Assembly: GCF_003634615.1 (NCBI RefSeq)
Contig: NZ_RBKX01000001.1
Span: 3,286,001 to 3,350,000 of the forward strand
Length of the DNA stretch: 64,000 bases
Direction of reading: 5' to 3'
From: Flavobacterium sp. 102
Lineage (GTDB): Bacteria > Bacteroidota > Bacteroidia > Flavobacteriales > Flavobacteriaceae
Positions 42,340 through 51,168 of this stretch are shown here, in pieces. Under the pieces are notes generated by a model. That model saw nothing but the letters and a program-made list of their open reading frames with translations. It did not search any database and had not been told where the DNA came from. A program made the translations under genes and the position numbers. Position 1 is the stretch's first letter. Each line of letters begins with the position of its first letter.

Positions 42340-43677
42340 CTACTGAATATTATATTCGTCCAATTTTCGATACAAGGTAGCAATTCCTATTTCTAATAAT
42401 CTTGCGGTTTCTGCTTTGTTGCCTTTGGTGTAATTGAGTACTTTTTGAATGTGTAATTTCTCAATACTTTGCATTGAGAAAGCCGACAGGGTTTTATTGG
42501 AATTGTCTTGCTGATGTTGGATTTCATAAGGTAAAACAGCTGGAGTTAAGACATCATCGGCTAAAATTACGGAGCGTTCGATGATGTTTTTCAGCTCTCG
42601 CACATTTCCAGGCCAATGATAACTTTCCAATTTTTGAAGAAAATCTGGTGCGATTTGCAATGCTGCCTTATTGGTTTTAGCCGAAAATTGTTTGACAAAA
42701 TAACTTGTCAAAGGCGAAATGTCTTTGATACGTTCGCGCAATGGCGGAATGTTAATTTCGAAAATATTCAATCGAAAATACAAATCCGAACGGAAATTAT
42801 GGTTTTCACTTTCGGTTTTCAAATCTCTGTTGGTCGCCGCAATCAGACGGAAATTTGATTTTTTTGAACTCGTATCGCCAACCGGAATATATTCGTTGGT
42901 TTCTAAAACACGAAGCAATTTGGCTTGCAAATCGATAGGCATTTCCCCTATTTCATCCAGAAATAAAGTACCGCCATTGGCTTCTTCGATGAAACCTTTT
43001 TTGTCTTTTAAAGCGCCGGTAAAAGCACCTTGTTTGTGTCCGAATAATTCACTTTCCAGAATTTCTTTGCTGAATGTACTGCAATTTAAAGCTACAAATG
43101 ATTTTCCTACTCGATTACTATTTTCATGAATCGCTTGTGCAAAAACTTCTTTTCCGGTTCCGGTTTCACCAGTTAATAAAACGGTTGAATCGGTTTTGGC
43201 TACTTTTTTAGCCAAATCAATTACTTGTTCCAAAGCCTTTGATTTTCCTATGATGGTGTCAAACGAATATTTGTCGGAGATGCGTTTTTCGAGTTGTTTG
43301 ACTTTTTTCTGGAGTTGCGATTTTTCGATGGCTTTGTGAAGAAGCGGAATGATTTTATCATTGTCGTCGCCTTTTACGATATAATCGAAAGCACCGTTTT
43401 TCATGGCTTGAACACCATCGGCAATTTTTCCGAAAGCGGTTAACAAAATCACTTCAACTAAAGGGAAATTAGCTTTAATTTTTTCGAGAAAATCAACACC
43501 ATTTCCGTCAGGTAATTTTACATCACACAATACAACATCAATATCGTTAAATTCTAATTTCTTAAAACCCGATTTTAAATCACCGGCTTCAATAACCTCA
43601 AAACCTTCCGATTTTACTATTCGAGCTAAAAGACCACGCAATTTTTCTTCGTCGTCAATGATGAGTATATTTTTCAA
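42340..43677 (-). CDS. NtrC-family sigma-54-dependent response regulator
   Basis: 445 residues. Receiver domain with phospho-acceptor in VVLCDVKLPDGNG; AAA+ domain with Walker A LLTGETGTGKEVFAQ, the sigma-54 contact loop ELFGHKQGAFTGA, Walker B GGTLFLDEIGEMP; Fis-type HTH at the C-terminus (NKAETARLLEIGIATLYRKL). All motifs for sigma-54 activation are intact. Next to kdp, it takes the place of KdpE, which is normally an OmpR-type regulator. Own transcription unit, ending at the terminator at 42254. Confidence 0.95.
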   Translation of the reverse strand: MKNILIIDDEEKLRGLLARIVKSEGFEVIEAGDLKSGFKKLEFNDIDVVLCDVKLPDGNGVDFLEKIKANFPLVEVILLTAFGKIADGVQAMKNGAFDYIVKGDDNDKIIPLLHKAIEKSQLQKKVKQLEKRISDKYSFDTIIGKSKALEQVIDLAKKVAKTDSTVLLTGETGTGKEVFAQAIHENSNRVGKSFVALNCSTFSKEILESELFGHKQGAFTGALKDKKGFIEEANGGTLFLDEIGEMPIDLQAKLLRVLETNEYIPVGDTSSKKSNFRLIAATNRDLKTESENHNFRSDLYFRLNIFEINIPPLRERIKDISPLTSYFVKQFSAKTNKAALQIAPDFLQKLESYHWPGNVRELKNIIERSVILADDVLTPAVLPYEIQHQQDNSNKTLSAFSMQSIEKLHIQKVLNYTKGNKAETARLLEIGIATLYRKLDEYNIQ

Positions 43678-43710
43678 ATGGAATGCAATTAGGAGGCAAA
43701 ATTAAGTTAT

Positions 43711-44142
43711 TTACTTTCGTCTTGTATCAATCAGATGAACAATCTTCCATATTGCTCCGTCCAAAAACAAGGTAAAAGCATTCACGCCTTGGTGACTCAA
43801 CTTACCGTTGATGTAGAATTCATAAGGCGTCCAAGCGTGAGCCATCGTACCATCGACTTGAATGGAGTAACTTAAAATTCGTTCTTCAAACTTTATTTCT
43901 GCCGGAATAGTAGCTATGGATTTATAAAACTCGTTAACCTTTTCATCCGTCAGTTTATTGCCTTTCGCATTTTCTTTAATCGATTGTAGCATCAATTTTT
44001 CACTACAAGTCGATTTGATTTTTACAGTATCCTTGGCATGAAAGCCTTCAAAAAAAGTTTCGATGGTTTTTTGCACGGCTTCCTTTTGGGCTTGACCCGA
44101 AAAGCTAAAAAGCAGTAACAGCAATAAAAGTGCATTTTTCAT
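43711..44142 (-). CDS. Secreted NTF2-like (SnoaL/DUF4440) protein
   Basis: 143 residues from ATG 44142, giving signal peptide LLLLLLLFSFSGQAQ. A longer in-frame start would run into the upstream permease gene and is rejected. Mature part is an NTF2-like cone: TIETFFEGFHAKDTVKIKS, AHAWTPYEFYINGKLSHQG, AFTLFLDGAIWKIVHLID. No catalytic assignment. Starts 2 bases after the permease stop, so co-transcribed with the ABC exporter. Confidence 0.82.
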   Translation of the reverse strand: MKNALLLLLLLFSFSGQAQKEAVQKTIETFFEGFHAKDTVKIKSTCSEKLMLQSIKENAKGNKLTDEKVNEFYKSIATIPAEIKFEERILSYSIQVDGTMAHAWTPYEFYINGKLSHQGVNAFTLFLDGAIWKIVHLIDTRRK

Positions 44143-44144
44143 CT

Positions 44145-45443
44145 TTAGTACTTTGACCATTTGTAAAGTTCTTTCCAAGTTGGTTTTTTGCCATACATCA
44201 AAATCCCTACGCGATAAATTTTGGCCGCAAACCAAACGACAAGTAAGAAAGTAGCAAACAATAAAAACAACGAAACGGCTATTTGCCATAGCGGAACACC
44301 AAACGGTATACGCATCATCATAACAATAGGTGAGGTTAACGGAATCATTGAAAAAACTGTTGCAACCGTTCCGTGCGGATCATTGATTACGGTAAAGAAA
44401 CCGATATAAACACCCAAAACCAAAGGCATAATGATAGGCAATAAAAATTGTTGCGAATCGGTTTCATTGTCGACAGCAGCACCAATTGAAGCATAAAACG
44501 AACTGTATAAAAAGTAACCGCCGATGAAATAAAATATAAAGGATATTAGTATGGTAGCAATAGGTAAATTCCAAAGTTCTTTCATATACATAGCTAATGA
44601 ACCTCCTTTTTGAGCTGCTTCAATTGCCTGAGCATTAACACCCGAAGTTGCGCCCATTTGTATTCCGAAAATAGAGGACATGACAAACATGGCGGTCAAT
44701 CCGAGGATAGCCCAAATCATAAATTGTAAAATTCCGGCCAACGAGGTTCCGATGATTTTCCCCATCATCAATTGGAATGGTTTTACCGAGGAAATAATCA
44801 CCTCGATAATTCGAGATACTTTTTCTTCGATAACACTTCGCATCACCATATTGCCGTAAATGATAATAAACATCATAATTAAATAACCAAATGCGCCGCC
44901 AATTGCAATTTTGATTTCGTTTAACCCTTTTAAAGCCGTTTCGCCCGAAGCTTTTGACAAGCTGATAGAAACATTGGCTTCCGATTTCTCAATGGCTACT
45001 GTATCTAAACCTGATTTGATAAAATTTTCTTTGGTGAGTTTTTGACTGATGACGTCTTCTACATCTTCAATAAAAGAAACGCTTGGACTATCATTGGAGA
45101 TATATTGGATATTGTCTTCAAGAGTTTTACTATCCGTAGTTTTTGGGATAACCAATAGACCTTCGTAGTGCTCACTTAGGATGCTGTCTTTTAGAATTTT
45201 GGTATCTACCAAAGACAAATCGACATATTTGTACTCGTCATCGCTTTTGAATTCGTTGATAAACAAACCGCTTTCGTCGTGTATGGCGATTGTTTTTTTA
45301 TCGGCTTTCATCGTACTTAAATAACCCACAAAAACGGCAATTCCCACAAACAATAACGGACTTAAAAAAGTCATAACAATGAATGATTTGTTGCGCACTT
45401 TGGCGACAAATTCTCTCTTGATAATTAGATTAAGTTTACTCAT
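44145..45443 (-). CDS. ABC-2 type permease, NatB-like
   Basis: 432 residues. One N-terminal helix (SFIVMTFLSPLLFVGIAVFV), a large extracytoplasmic domain (~50-180), then five to six helices including GYLIMMFIIIYGNMVMRSVIEEK and FQLMMGKIIGTSLAGILQF. This is the NatB/YhaP layout for exporting sodium, drugs or small peptides. Pairs with the ATPase at 45542. Confidence 0.9.
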   Translation of the reverse strand: MSKLNLIIKREFVAKVRNKSFIVMTFLSPLLFVGIAVFVGYLSTMKADKKTIAIHDESGLFINEFKSDDEYKYVDLSLVDTKILKDSILSEHYEGLLVIPKTTDSKTLEDNIQYISNDSPSVSFIEDVEDVISQKLTKENFIKSGLDTVAIEKSEANVSISLSKASGETALKGLNEIKIAIGGAFGYLIMMFIIIYGNMVMRSVIEEKVSRIIEVIISSVKPFQLMMGKIIGTSLAGILQFMIWAILGLTAMFVMSSIFGIQMGATSGVNAQAIEAAQKGGSLAMYMKELWNLPIATILISFIFYFIGGYFLYSSFYASIGAAVDNETDSQQFLLPIIMPLVLGVYIGFFTVINDPHGTVATVFSMIPLTSPIVMMMRIPFGVPLWQIAVSLFLLFATFLLVVWFAAKIYRVGILMYGKKPTWKELYKWSKY

Positions 45444-45448
45444 TTTTT

Positions 45449-45496
45449 TAGACTGCTTAGATTTTTGGATTATTAGACTACTTAGATTTTTGGATT
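45449..45496. repeat. 25-bp direct duplication between the ABC genes
   Basis: tagactgcttagattttt and tagactacttagattttt, each continuing ggatt, lie 25 bases apart with one mismatch (45449-45471 and 45474-45496). A related ctaacaatct direct repeat follows at ~45518-45542. No coding capacity. Confidence 0.7.
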
Positions 45497-45541
45497 GCAG
45501 ATTTTTTTTCTAAAAATCTAACAATCTAACTTTCTAACAAT

Positions 45542-46462
45542 CTATTCTGTTACTGTTTTAATAAAAATATCATTCACACTCGGAATTTTTTCCACAAAAT
45601 GGGTTACTTGTCCGCGTTGGACTAAAGTATTCAATAGTTCATTTGGTGTAGCGTTACCTAAGTTAATTTCTAACTTCAATTCGTCATTCAACGATTTAAA
45701 ATCGGTTTGTGTCAAAGTAAATTTTTGCGACAAGTCATACATTAAACCTTCGATGTTATTTGATAGAATTCCGACTTCGTAATTGTTAGTTCTGAATTGC
45801 TTTTTCACATCGGTCAATTTCCCTTCTATGAGCTTATTGGATTTGTGAATTAAGGCGATATAATCACACATTTCTTCCACGCTTTCCATTCGGTGTGTAG
45901 AAAAAATAACGGATGTTCCTTGTTTGTTCAGCTCAATGATTTCGTCTTTAATCAAGTTAGCATTCACCGGATCAAAACCTGAAAAAGGTTCGTCGAGAAT
46001 AAGCAACTTTGGTTTGTGCAAAACGGTTACTACAAATTGTACTTTCTGTGCCATTCCTTTGGACAATTCCTGTACTTTCTTGTTCCACCAACCTTGAATT
46101 TCCAAACGATCAAACCAATAGTCTAATTCTCTTTTGGCTTCGGCTTTTGTCAAACCTTTTAATTGTGCCAAATAAAGACACTGCTCGCCCACTCGCATGG
46201 TTTTATACAAACCACGTTCTTCAGGCATATAGCCGATAGAATGCACATGAGACGGATTTAGTTTTTCACCATCGAGAATGATTTCACCGCTGTCGGGCAT
46301 AGTGATTTGGTTGATGATGCGAATTAGGGAAGTTTTTCCGGCGCCATTCGGACCGAGAAGTCCGTAGATACTGCCTTTTGGAACGGTTAAAGAAACTTCG
46401 TTGAGCGCAGTGTAATCACCGTATTGCTTTACGACTTTGTTTACTTCAAGTATATTGCTCAT
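45542..46462 (-). CDS. ABC transporter ATPase, NatA-like
   Basis: 306 residues. Walker A GLLGPNGAGKTSLIR, signature ELSKGMAQKVQFV, Walker B KLLILDEPFSGFDP, H-loop STHRMES, and a DUF4162 tail. Energises the NatB-like permease encoded downstream. The signature motif is LSKGM rather than LSGG, normal for this subfamily. Confidence 0.93.
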   Translation of the reverse strand: MSNILEVNKVVKQYGDYTALNEVSLTVPKGSIYGLLGPNGAGKTSLIRIINQITMPDSGEIILDGEKLNPSHVHSIGYMPEERGLYKTMRVGEQCLYLAQLKGLTKAEAKRELDYWFDRLEIQGWWNKKVQELSKGMAQKVQFVVTVLHKPKLLILDEPFSGFDPVNANLIKDEIIELNKQGTSVIFSTHRMESVEEMCDYIALIHKSNKLIEGKLTDVKKQFRTNNYEVGILSNNIEGLMYDLSQKFTLTQTDFKSLNDELKLEINLGNATPNELLNTLVQRGQVTHFVEKIPSVNDIFIKTVTE

Positions 46463-46521
46463 ACTTATGTTTTATTTTTGTAAAAGTAACCAATAAGTAG
46501 TCAAACAGAAATGTTTGTTAC

Positions 46522-46557
46522 AAAAAAAACCCACCCTAATTTTTACAAAAGGATGGG
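46522..46557 (-). terminator. Terminator of grpE-dnaJ
   Basis: Minus strand cccatcct / agggtggg stem followed by eight T, ~70 bases after the dnaJ stop. Confidence 0.8.
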
Positions 46558-46624
46558 AAAAATTGCTATGAAAAAGAAATTACTTGTTTCCAAGTAATAA
46601 CCAAATGTAAAACTATTTTTTTAA

Positions 46625-47749
46625 TTATGAAAACATATCTTTTACTTTTTCAAAAAAAGATTTGTCGCTTTTTTCAGGTTTCGGAATAAAGTTGTCATCG
46701 GTTAATGATTTTTCGAAAAACTGACGCTGTTCTTTACTCAAACTCTTTGGCGTCCAAACATTTACGTGCACCAATAAATCACCGCTACCATAGCTGTTTA
46801 GGCTCGGAATTCCTTTGCCTTTCAGACGCAAAATTTTACCCGATTGGATGCCTTCTTCAAGCTTAATTCTCACCTTTCCATTTACTGCTTCAATCTCTTT
46901 TGAAACACCTAAAGCAGCTTCGGGAAAGCTGATGTATAAGTCATAATGCAGGTTTTCGCCTTCACGTTTTAAGAAATCGTGTTCTAATTCTTCTATAGCC
47001 ACGATTAAATCACCCGGAATTCCATTCCCCGGAGCATCATTCCCTTTGCTTGAAACTTTTAATTGCATGCCGTCTACAACGCCAGCCGGAATTTTAATAG
47101 ATACGGTTTCGTCTTCCAATATCATTCCATGCGCATCAGCATTGTTTGGCTTACTGTCAATCATTTGCCCAACGCCACCACAAACATGACAAGTGGTAGC
47201 CGATTGCATTCTGCCCAAAATAGTATTGGTTACACGCAATACTTGTCCTTGACCGTTACAGGTTGAACAAGTTTTATATTTTACGCCCGGTGCTTGCACC
47301 TTGCGTTTTACTTTTACTTTTTTCTCTACACCATTAGCAATTTCTTCCAAAGTCATTTTTACTTTGATACGAAGATTGCTTCCTTTAGCACGGCGTTGTC
47401 CGCCACCGTTTCCGCCGAAACCACCAAAACTTCCACCACCAAAAGCACCTCCGAAAATATCGCCAAACTGACTGAAGATATCATCCATGTTCATATGATG
47501 CCCGCCACCATAGCCACCAGCACCGTCAAAAGCGGCGTGACCATATTGATCATATTTGGCTTTTTTATCAGCATCACTTAAAACTTCATAAGCTTCTGCC
47601 GCTGTTTTAAAGTTCTCTTCCGCTTCTTTATTTCCCGGATTTTTATCAGGGTGAAACTCGATAGCTTTTTTCCGGTAGGCCTTCTTTATTTCTTCTGCTG
47701 AAGCGCTTTTAGAAACGCCTAATATTTCGTAAAAATCTTTTTTGCTCAT
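46625..47749 (-). CDS. dnaJ: Chaperone DnaJ with half-size zinc finger
   Basis: 374 residues. J domain with HPD in [10 protein letters not shown], Gly/Phe region ([14 protein letters not shown]), then a zinc region with only two CxxCxGxG motifs (CSTCNGQG and CHVCGGVG) instead of four, then the two substrate-binding beta domains ([20 protein letters not shown]). Co-chaperone of DnaK. The two-motif finger holds one zinc site; this form occurs in other flavobacteria as far as I recall. It is 9 bases downstream of grpE. Confidence 0.95.
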   Translation of the reverse strand: MSKKDFYEILGVSKSASAEEIKKAYRKKAIEFHPDKNPGNKEAEENFKTAAEAYEVLSDADKKAKYDQYGHAAFDGAGGYGGGHHMNMDDIFSQFGDIFGGAFGGGSFGGFGGNGGGQRRAKGSNLRIKVKMTLEEIANGVEKKVKVKRKVQAPGVKYKTCSTCNGQGQVLRVTNTILGRMQSATTCHVCGGVGQMIDSKPNNADAHGMILEDETVSIKIPAGVVDGMQLKVSSKGNDAPGNGIPGDLIVAIEELEHDFLKREGENLHYDLYISFPEAALGVSKEIEAVNGKVRIKLEEGIQSGKILRLKGKGIPSLNSYGSGDLLVHVNVWTPKSLSKEQRQFFEKSLTDDNFIPKPEKSDKSFFEKVKDMFS

Positions 47750-47758
47750 GATTCCTTA

Positions 47759-48328
47759 TTATTGACCGATTACCACTTTTGGAAAACGAATAATTTTGTC
47801 GCCCAATTTATATCCTTTTTCAACAACGTCTACGATTTTACCTTTCAAATCGTCACTTGGCGCAGGAATCTGAGTAATTGCTTCGGCAAAATCAGCATTA
47901 AAACTATCTCCAGGTCTGATGTCTACTTGCTCCAAACCTTTGGAAACTAAAGTATTTTTCAATTTTTCATGAATCAGTTCTACGCCTTTTAACAAAACTT
48001 CATCTTCGGTTTTAGCAATTTGAACCATCGCTCTGTCAAAATCGTCTAAAACAGGCAACATGGCTTGCAATACTTCTTGATTGGCAGTTTTGAATAAATC
48101 AATGCGTTCTTTCGTAGTTCTTTTTTTAAAATTTTCGAATTCTGCAAAAAGACGTAAGAACTTGTCTTTTTCTTTGGCTAATTCTTCTTCTAATTGTGCT
48201 TCAACACTAAGTTCTTCAGCCGTTTCAATTTCATTCACTACATTTTCAGTTGCATTTTCAATTGGCTCTTTATCCGTGTTATCCGTATTCATTTGTGACG
48301 TATTTTTAAAAATATTCTTGATTTTCAT
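47759..48328 (-). CDS. grpE: Nucleotide exchange factor GrpE
   Basis: 189 residues; MNTDNT (start 48292) is an alternative start. Acidic N-terminal tail, long coiled coil (EEELAKEKDKFLRLFAEFEN), then the family signature VLDDFDRAM ... DSFNADFAEAI ... VVEKGYKLGDKIIRFPKVVI. Releases ADP from DnaK. Forms an operon with dnaJ. Confidence 0.95.
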   Translation of the reverse strand: MKIKNIFKNTSQMNTDNTDKEPIENATENVVNEIETAEELSVEAQLEEELAKEKDKFLRLFAEFENFKKRTTKERIDLFKTANQEVLQAMLPVLDDFDRAMVQIAKTEDEVLLKGVELIHEKLKNTLVSKGLEQVDIRPGDSFNADFAEAITQIPAPSDDLKGKIVDVVEKGYKLGDKIIRFPKVVIGQ

Positions 48329-48567
48329 TTTTGAGTTTTACTCCGAACACTCGGAATGCAAAAGTACTGCCATTTCTTTTAAAATGTCAAATTGTCATTC
48401 TTTTTTGTTGTTCTGATTTGAATTCTCAGATTTTTTTAACCAAAATTTAATATAATTTTAAGACTATTACGTTTTCGTTTTAATTAAATTTGTTAACACG
48501 ATTAAGAAAAACACTATCCTAGGTTAGCTTAAAGCTGTAATAATTATTAATTCAACAATCTTTATAG

Positions 48568-48603
48568 TAAAAAAAAGTGCTGTCAATTAACAGCACTTTT
48601 TTT
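48568..48603 (-). terminator. Terminator of the TIGR01777 gene
   Basis: aagtgctgt / acagcactt stem with long A and T runs on both sides; abuts the stop codon at 48602 on the minus strand. Confidence 0.85.
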
Positions 48604-49510
48604 ATGGGTATAAATTATCAATCGCTTTGTCTATATCGGGGAATTGGAACTGAAAACCTAAATCTAAAATCTTATTGGCGCTCAGGTTTTTGCTTGAAAA
48701 TAATAGGTATGACATTTCGCCTAAAATCAGTTTCATTACAAATTCCGGTATATTGGGTAACCAAAGTGATTTTTTTAAAGTTTTGGCAATCGTTTTAGTC
48801 AATACTTGATTGCTTATCGGATTTGAAGTAACAGCATTATAAACTCCTTCTAATTGTTTTTCTAAAGCAAAATTATACAAGGCAACCAAGTCATTTACAT
48901 GTATCCAAGATTGGATTTGTTTCCCGGATCCCATAGCAGAACCAAATCCTAATTTGATTGGCTTTACCATTTCGGGCAGCGCACCACCTTTATTAGATAA
49001 GACAATTCCTGTTCTTAACTTGCAGACTTTGATACCTAGTACCTGAAAAACGTTGACACTGGCTTCCCATTTTTTGACCACATTGGACAGGAAACTATCT
49101 TCTGAATCTTTGGTAGCTTCGTCATACACTTTATCAATTCCATCAGGATATATAGCGGTTCCTGAAGCGGAAATGATTTGTTTTATTTGGTGACTTGGAT
49201 GTTTTTTGACCAAATTAAAAAGCAATTCGGCGGAAAGTGTCCGACTCTCAATAATTTCTTGTTTGTACGCATTAGTCCAACGCTTAGCAATATTAGCTCC
49301 GGCCAAATGGATAATCGCATCAACCTCAAAAATACAGTTCTCATCTATTTTACCTTCTTGTGGATTCCAATAAAAACCTATATAATTAGACTGCGATTCA
49401 ATCTTATCTTTTGAAGTGGTCAAATAATGAACCGTATGACCTTTTGCTAATAATAATTTTACCAATTCGCTTCCTATTAAACCTGTCGCGCCTGTAATCA
49501 GTATTCTCAT
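48602..49510 (-). CDS. TIGR01777 family NAD-binding epimerase-like protein
   Basis: 302 residues from ATG 49510; a 34-residue in-frame extension would overlap the preceding gene and is rejected. N-terminal Rossmann motif MRILITGATGLIGSELV, GADIIHLAGANIA-like block (DAIIHLAGANIAKRW), TGIVLSNKGGALPEM, GSGKQIQSWIHVNDL. SDR-like fold; relatives include YfcH and SulA-like cell-division-linked proteins. Reaction unknown. Confidence 0.9.
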   Translation of the reverse strand: MRILITGATGLIGSELVKLLLAKGHTVHYLTTSKDKIESQSNYIGFYWNPQEGKIDENCIFEVDAIIHLAGANIAKRWTNAYKQEIIESRTLSAELLFNLVKKHPSHQIKQIISASGTAIYPDGIDKVYDEATKDSEDSFLSNVVKKWEASVNVFQVLGIKVCKLRTGIVLSNKGGALPEMVKPIKLGFGSAMGSGKQIQSWIHVNDLVALYNFALEKQLEGVYNAVTSNPISNQVLTKTIAKTLKKSLWLPNIPEFVMKLILGEMSYLLFSSKNLSANKILDLGFQFQFPDIDKAIDNLYP

Positions 49511-49545
49511 TTTGATTATTTTTATCAAAGTTACAATCGAATCAT

Positions 49546-49575
49546 CATAAAAAAACCCTAATTGTAAAGGGTTTA
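49546..49575 (-). terminator. Terminator after the DUF4442 gene
   Basis: aaaccct / agggttt stem with a T run on the minus strand, 12 bases after the stop. Confidence 0.7.
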
Positions 49576-49586
49576 ACGTTTGTTGA

Positions 49587-50039
49587 CTACTTTGATTTGA
49601 TGCTCCATTCAAAATTCATTTCAGAGACTTGTTCCCCTTTTTCGTTTATGCCAATAGATTTCATCCAAATTGTTTGTCCTTCTCCGGTGGCTATAGTTCT
49701 TTGAATGGCTTGGTCTATTAAATGACCATCGGCGCAAGTGAAAGTGATTCGACCGGTAGCTTTTTTAGTAAAGTTTCCGTTGTTATTGGCGACCAACATG
49801 GAGATTTTCTTTCCGGATTTCTTAATCTGCATCATTACCAAAGCGCCTGTTGTTAGTTCGGCCGCCATCGCTTGCACGGCAAAATACATCGAATTAAACG
49901 GATTTTGATTAAACCAACGGTGCTTAACAGTAACCACACATTGTTCACTCGAAATGGACTTAACCCTGACACCTGACCAAAAAGCTGATGGTAATTTAAA
50001 AAATAAAAAGGTATTCAATTTTGAAGGCGAAAATTCCAT
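49587..50039 (-). CDS. DUF4442 hotdog-fold protein
   Basis: 150 residues. Blocks FKLPSAFWSGVRVKSIS, TVKHRWFNQNPFNSMYFAVQ, AAELTTGALVMMQIKKSG, and FEWSIK match DUF4442, a hotdog thioesterase-like family. Substrate not known. Probably independent of the TIGR01777 gene downstream because of the terminator between them. Confidence 0.85.
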   Translation of the reverse strand: MEFSPSKLNTFLFFKLPSAFWSGVRVKSISSEQCVVTVKHRWFNQNPFNSMYFAVQAMAAELTTGALVMMQIKKSGKKISMLVANNNGNFTKKATGRITFTCADGHLIDQAIQRTIATGEGQTIWMKSIGINEKGEQVSEMNFEWSIKSK

Positions 50040-50132
50040 AAGTGCTTGATTTTGCTATAAAAGTACAAAAAATGATGTCGTTTGCAACGATTCTTTCAAT
50101 GTTAATATTTTGTTAAATCTTAGTACTTTGCA

Positions 50133-50164
50133 TTGCATAATACCTTTTTTTAACCTTATCTTTG
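50133..50164 (+). promoter_or_regulatory. Promoter for the DUF4870 gene
   Basis: TTG at 50133-50135, 21 bases, TATCTTTG at 50157-50164; ~70 bases before the ATG at 50237. Confidence 0.55.
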
Positions 50165-50236
50165 TATAAGAAATTAATGGTCTATCTATAGTATTATTAA
50201 AAATCAATTCTAATCATCAATTTAAAATCAAATAAA

Positions 50237-50692
50237 ATGACAACTACTAACGAAAAAAGCGTTGCTACGTTCTTGCACTTGAGTGTTTTAACACAATATT
50301 TTATTCCTTTTGGAAATTATATATTTCCAATTGTTATTTGGAGTGCAAAGAAAAACGAATCAGAATTTGTCGATGCTAACGGTAAAAATGTTTTGAATTT
50401 TCAGTTAAGCATGTTCCTATATACTATCGTATTATGTTTAATTGCCATTCCGATTTTGATTTATTCGATATTCAAAAATGTTCCTTTAAACGACATCAAT
50501 TTCGACAGACATTTTGTTATTGAAAACTTAAGTGCCGGAAACATCACAGGATTAACCATTTTAGGAATTGTAGCGGTACTTCTATTTTGTTTTTTAAAAG
50601 TAATCGAATTTGTTCTAATTATATACGCCGCCGTAAAAGCTTCAAATGATGAAGCCTATAAGTATCCGTTAAGTATACCCTTCTTTAAATAA
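50237..50692 (+). CDS. DUF4870 membrane protein
   Basis: 151 residues with three to four membrane segments. ATFLHLSVLTQYFIPFGNYI, FPIVIWSAKKNESEFVDANG, KNVLNFQLSMFLYTIVL are the DUF4870 (Tic20-like) signature. It precedes the PadR operon by 140 bases. Family function unknown. Confidence 0.88.
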   Translation: MTTTNEKSVATFLHLSVLTQYFIPFGNYIFPIVIWSAKKNESEFVDANGKNVLNFQLSMFLYTIVLCLIAIPILIYSIFKNVPLNDINFDRHFVIENLSAGNITGLTILGIVAVLLFCFLKVIEFVLIIYAAVKASNDEAYKYPLSIPFFK

Positions 50693-50704
50693 TCAATAAA
50701 GAAC

Positions 50705-50736
50705 CATCATCAATCAGAATCATCATCAATCAGAAT
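50705..50736. repeat. Exact 16-bp tandem duplication
   Basis: catcatcaatcagaat occurs twice head to tail. The surrounding 130-base gap is built of aatca-rich variants, suggesting slippage. No coding potential. Confidence 0.75.
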
Positions 50737-50833
50737 TAATCAAAATCAAAAATCACCAGTTTCAATCATCAACCGTTAATCAGCGGGAAAATCAAAAAAC
50801 GAATGTTAATCACAAAAAATTAAATCATGTATT

Positions 50834-51163
50834 ATGAACATTGAAAACACAAAAGCCCAGATGCGTAAAGGTGTTTTAGAATTTTGTATCTTGTCTGTCC
50901 TAAAAGAAAAAGACGCGTATACCTCTGAAATATTAGACACTTTAAAAAACGCCAAATTGCTTGTAGTAGAGGGAACAGTTTATCCGCTATTGACAAGACT
51001 TAAAAACGACGGATTGCTCAACTATCGTTGGGAAGAATCAACCTCGGGACCGCCAAGAAAATATTATGGTTTGACCGAATTAGGAAAAACATTTTTAACT
51101 GAATTGAACGGCACATGGACGGAATTGTCAGACGCTGTTAACATCATAACCAATCAAAAATAA
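50834..51163 (+). CDS. PadR-family transcriptional regulator
   Basis: 109 residues. Winged helix of the PadR type: MRKGVLEFCILSVLKEKDAY, TLKNAKLLVVEGTVYPLLTRL, GPPRKYYGLTELGKTFL. It lies 5 bases upstream of a PspC-domain gene, a very common pairing in which the regulator represses its own operon. Ligand unknown. Confidence 0.95.
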   Translation: MNIENTKAQMRKGVLEFCILSVLKEKDAYTSEILDTLKNAKLLVVEGTVYPLLTRLKNDGLLNYRWEESTSGPPRKYYGLTELGKTFLTELNGTWTELSDAVNIITNQK

Positions 51164-51168
51164 CAATC

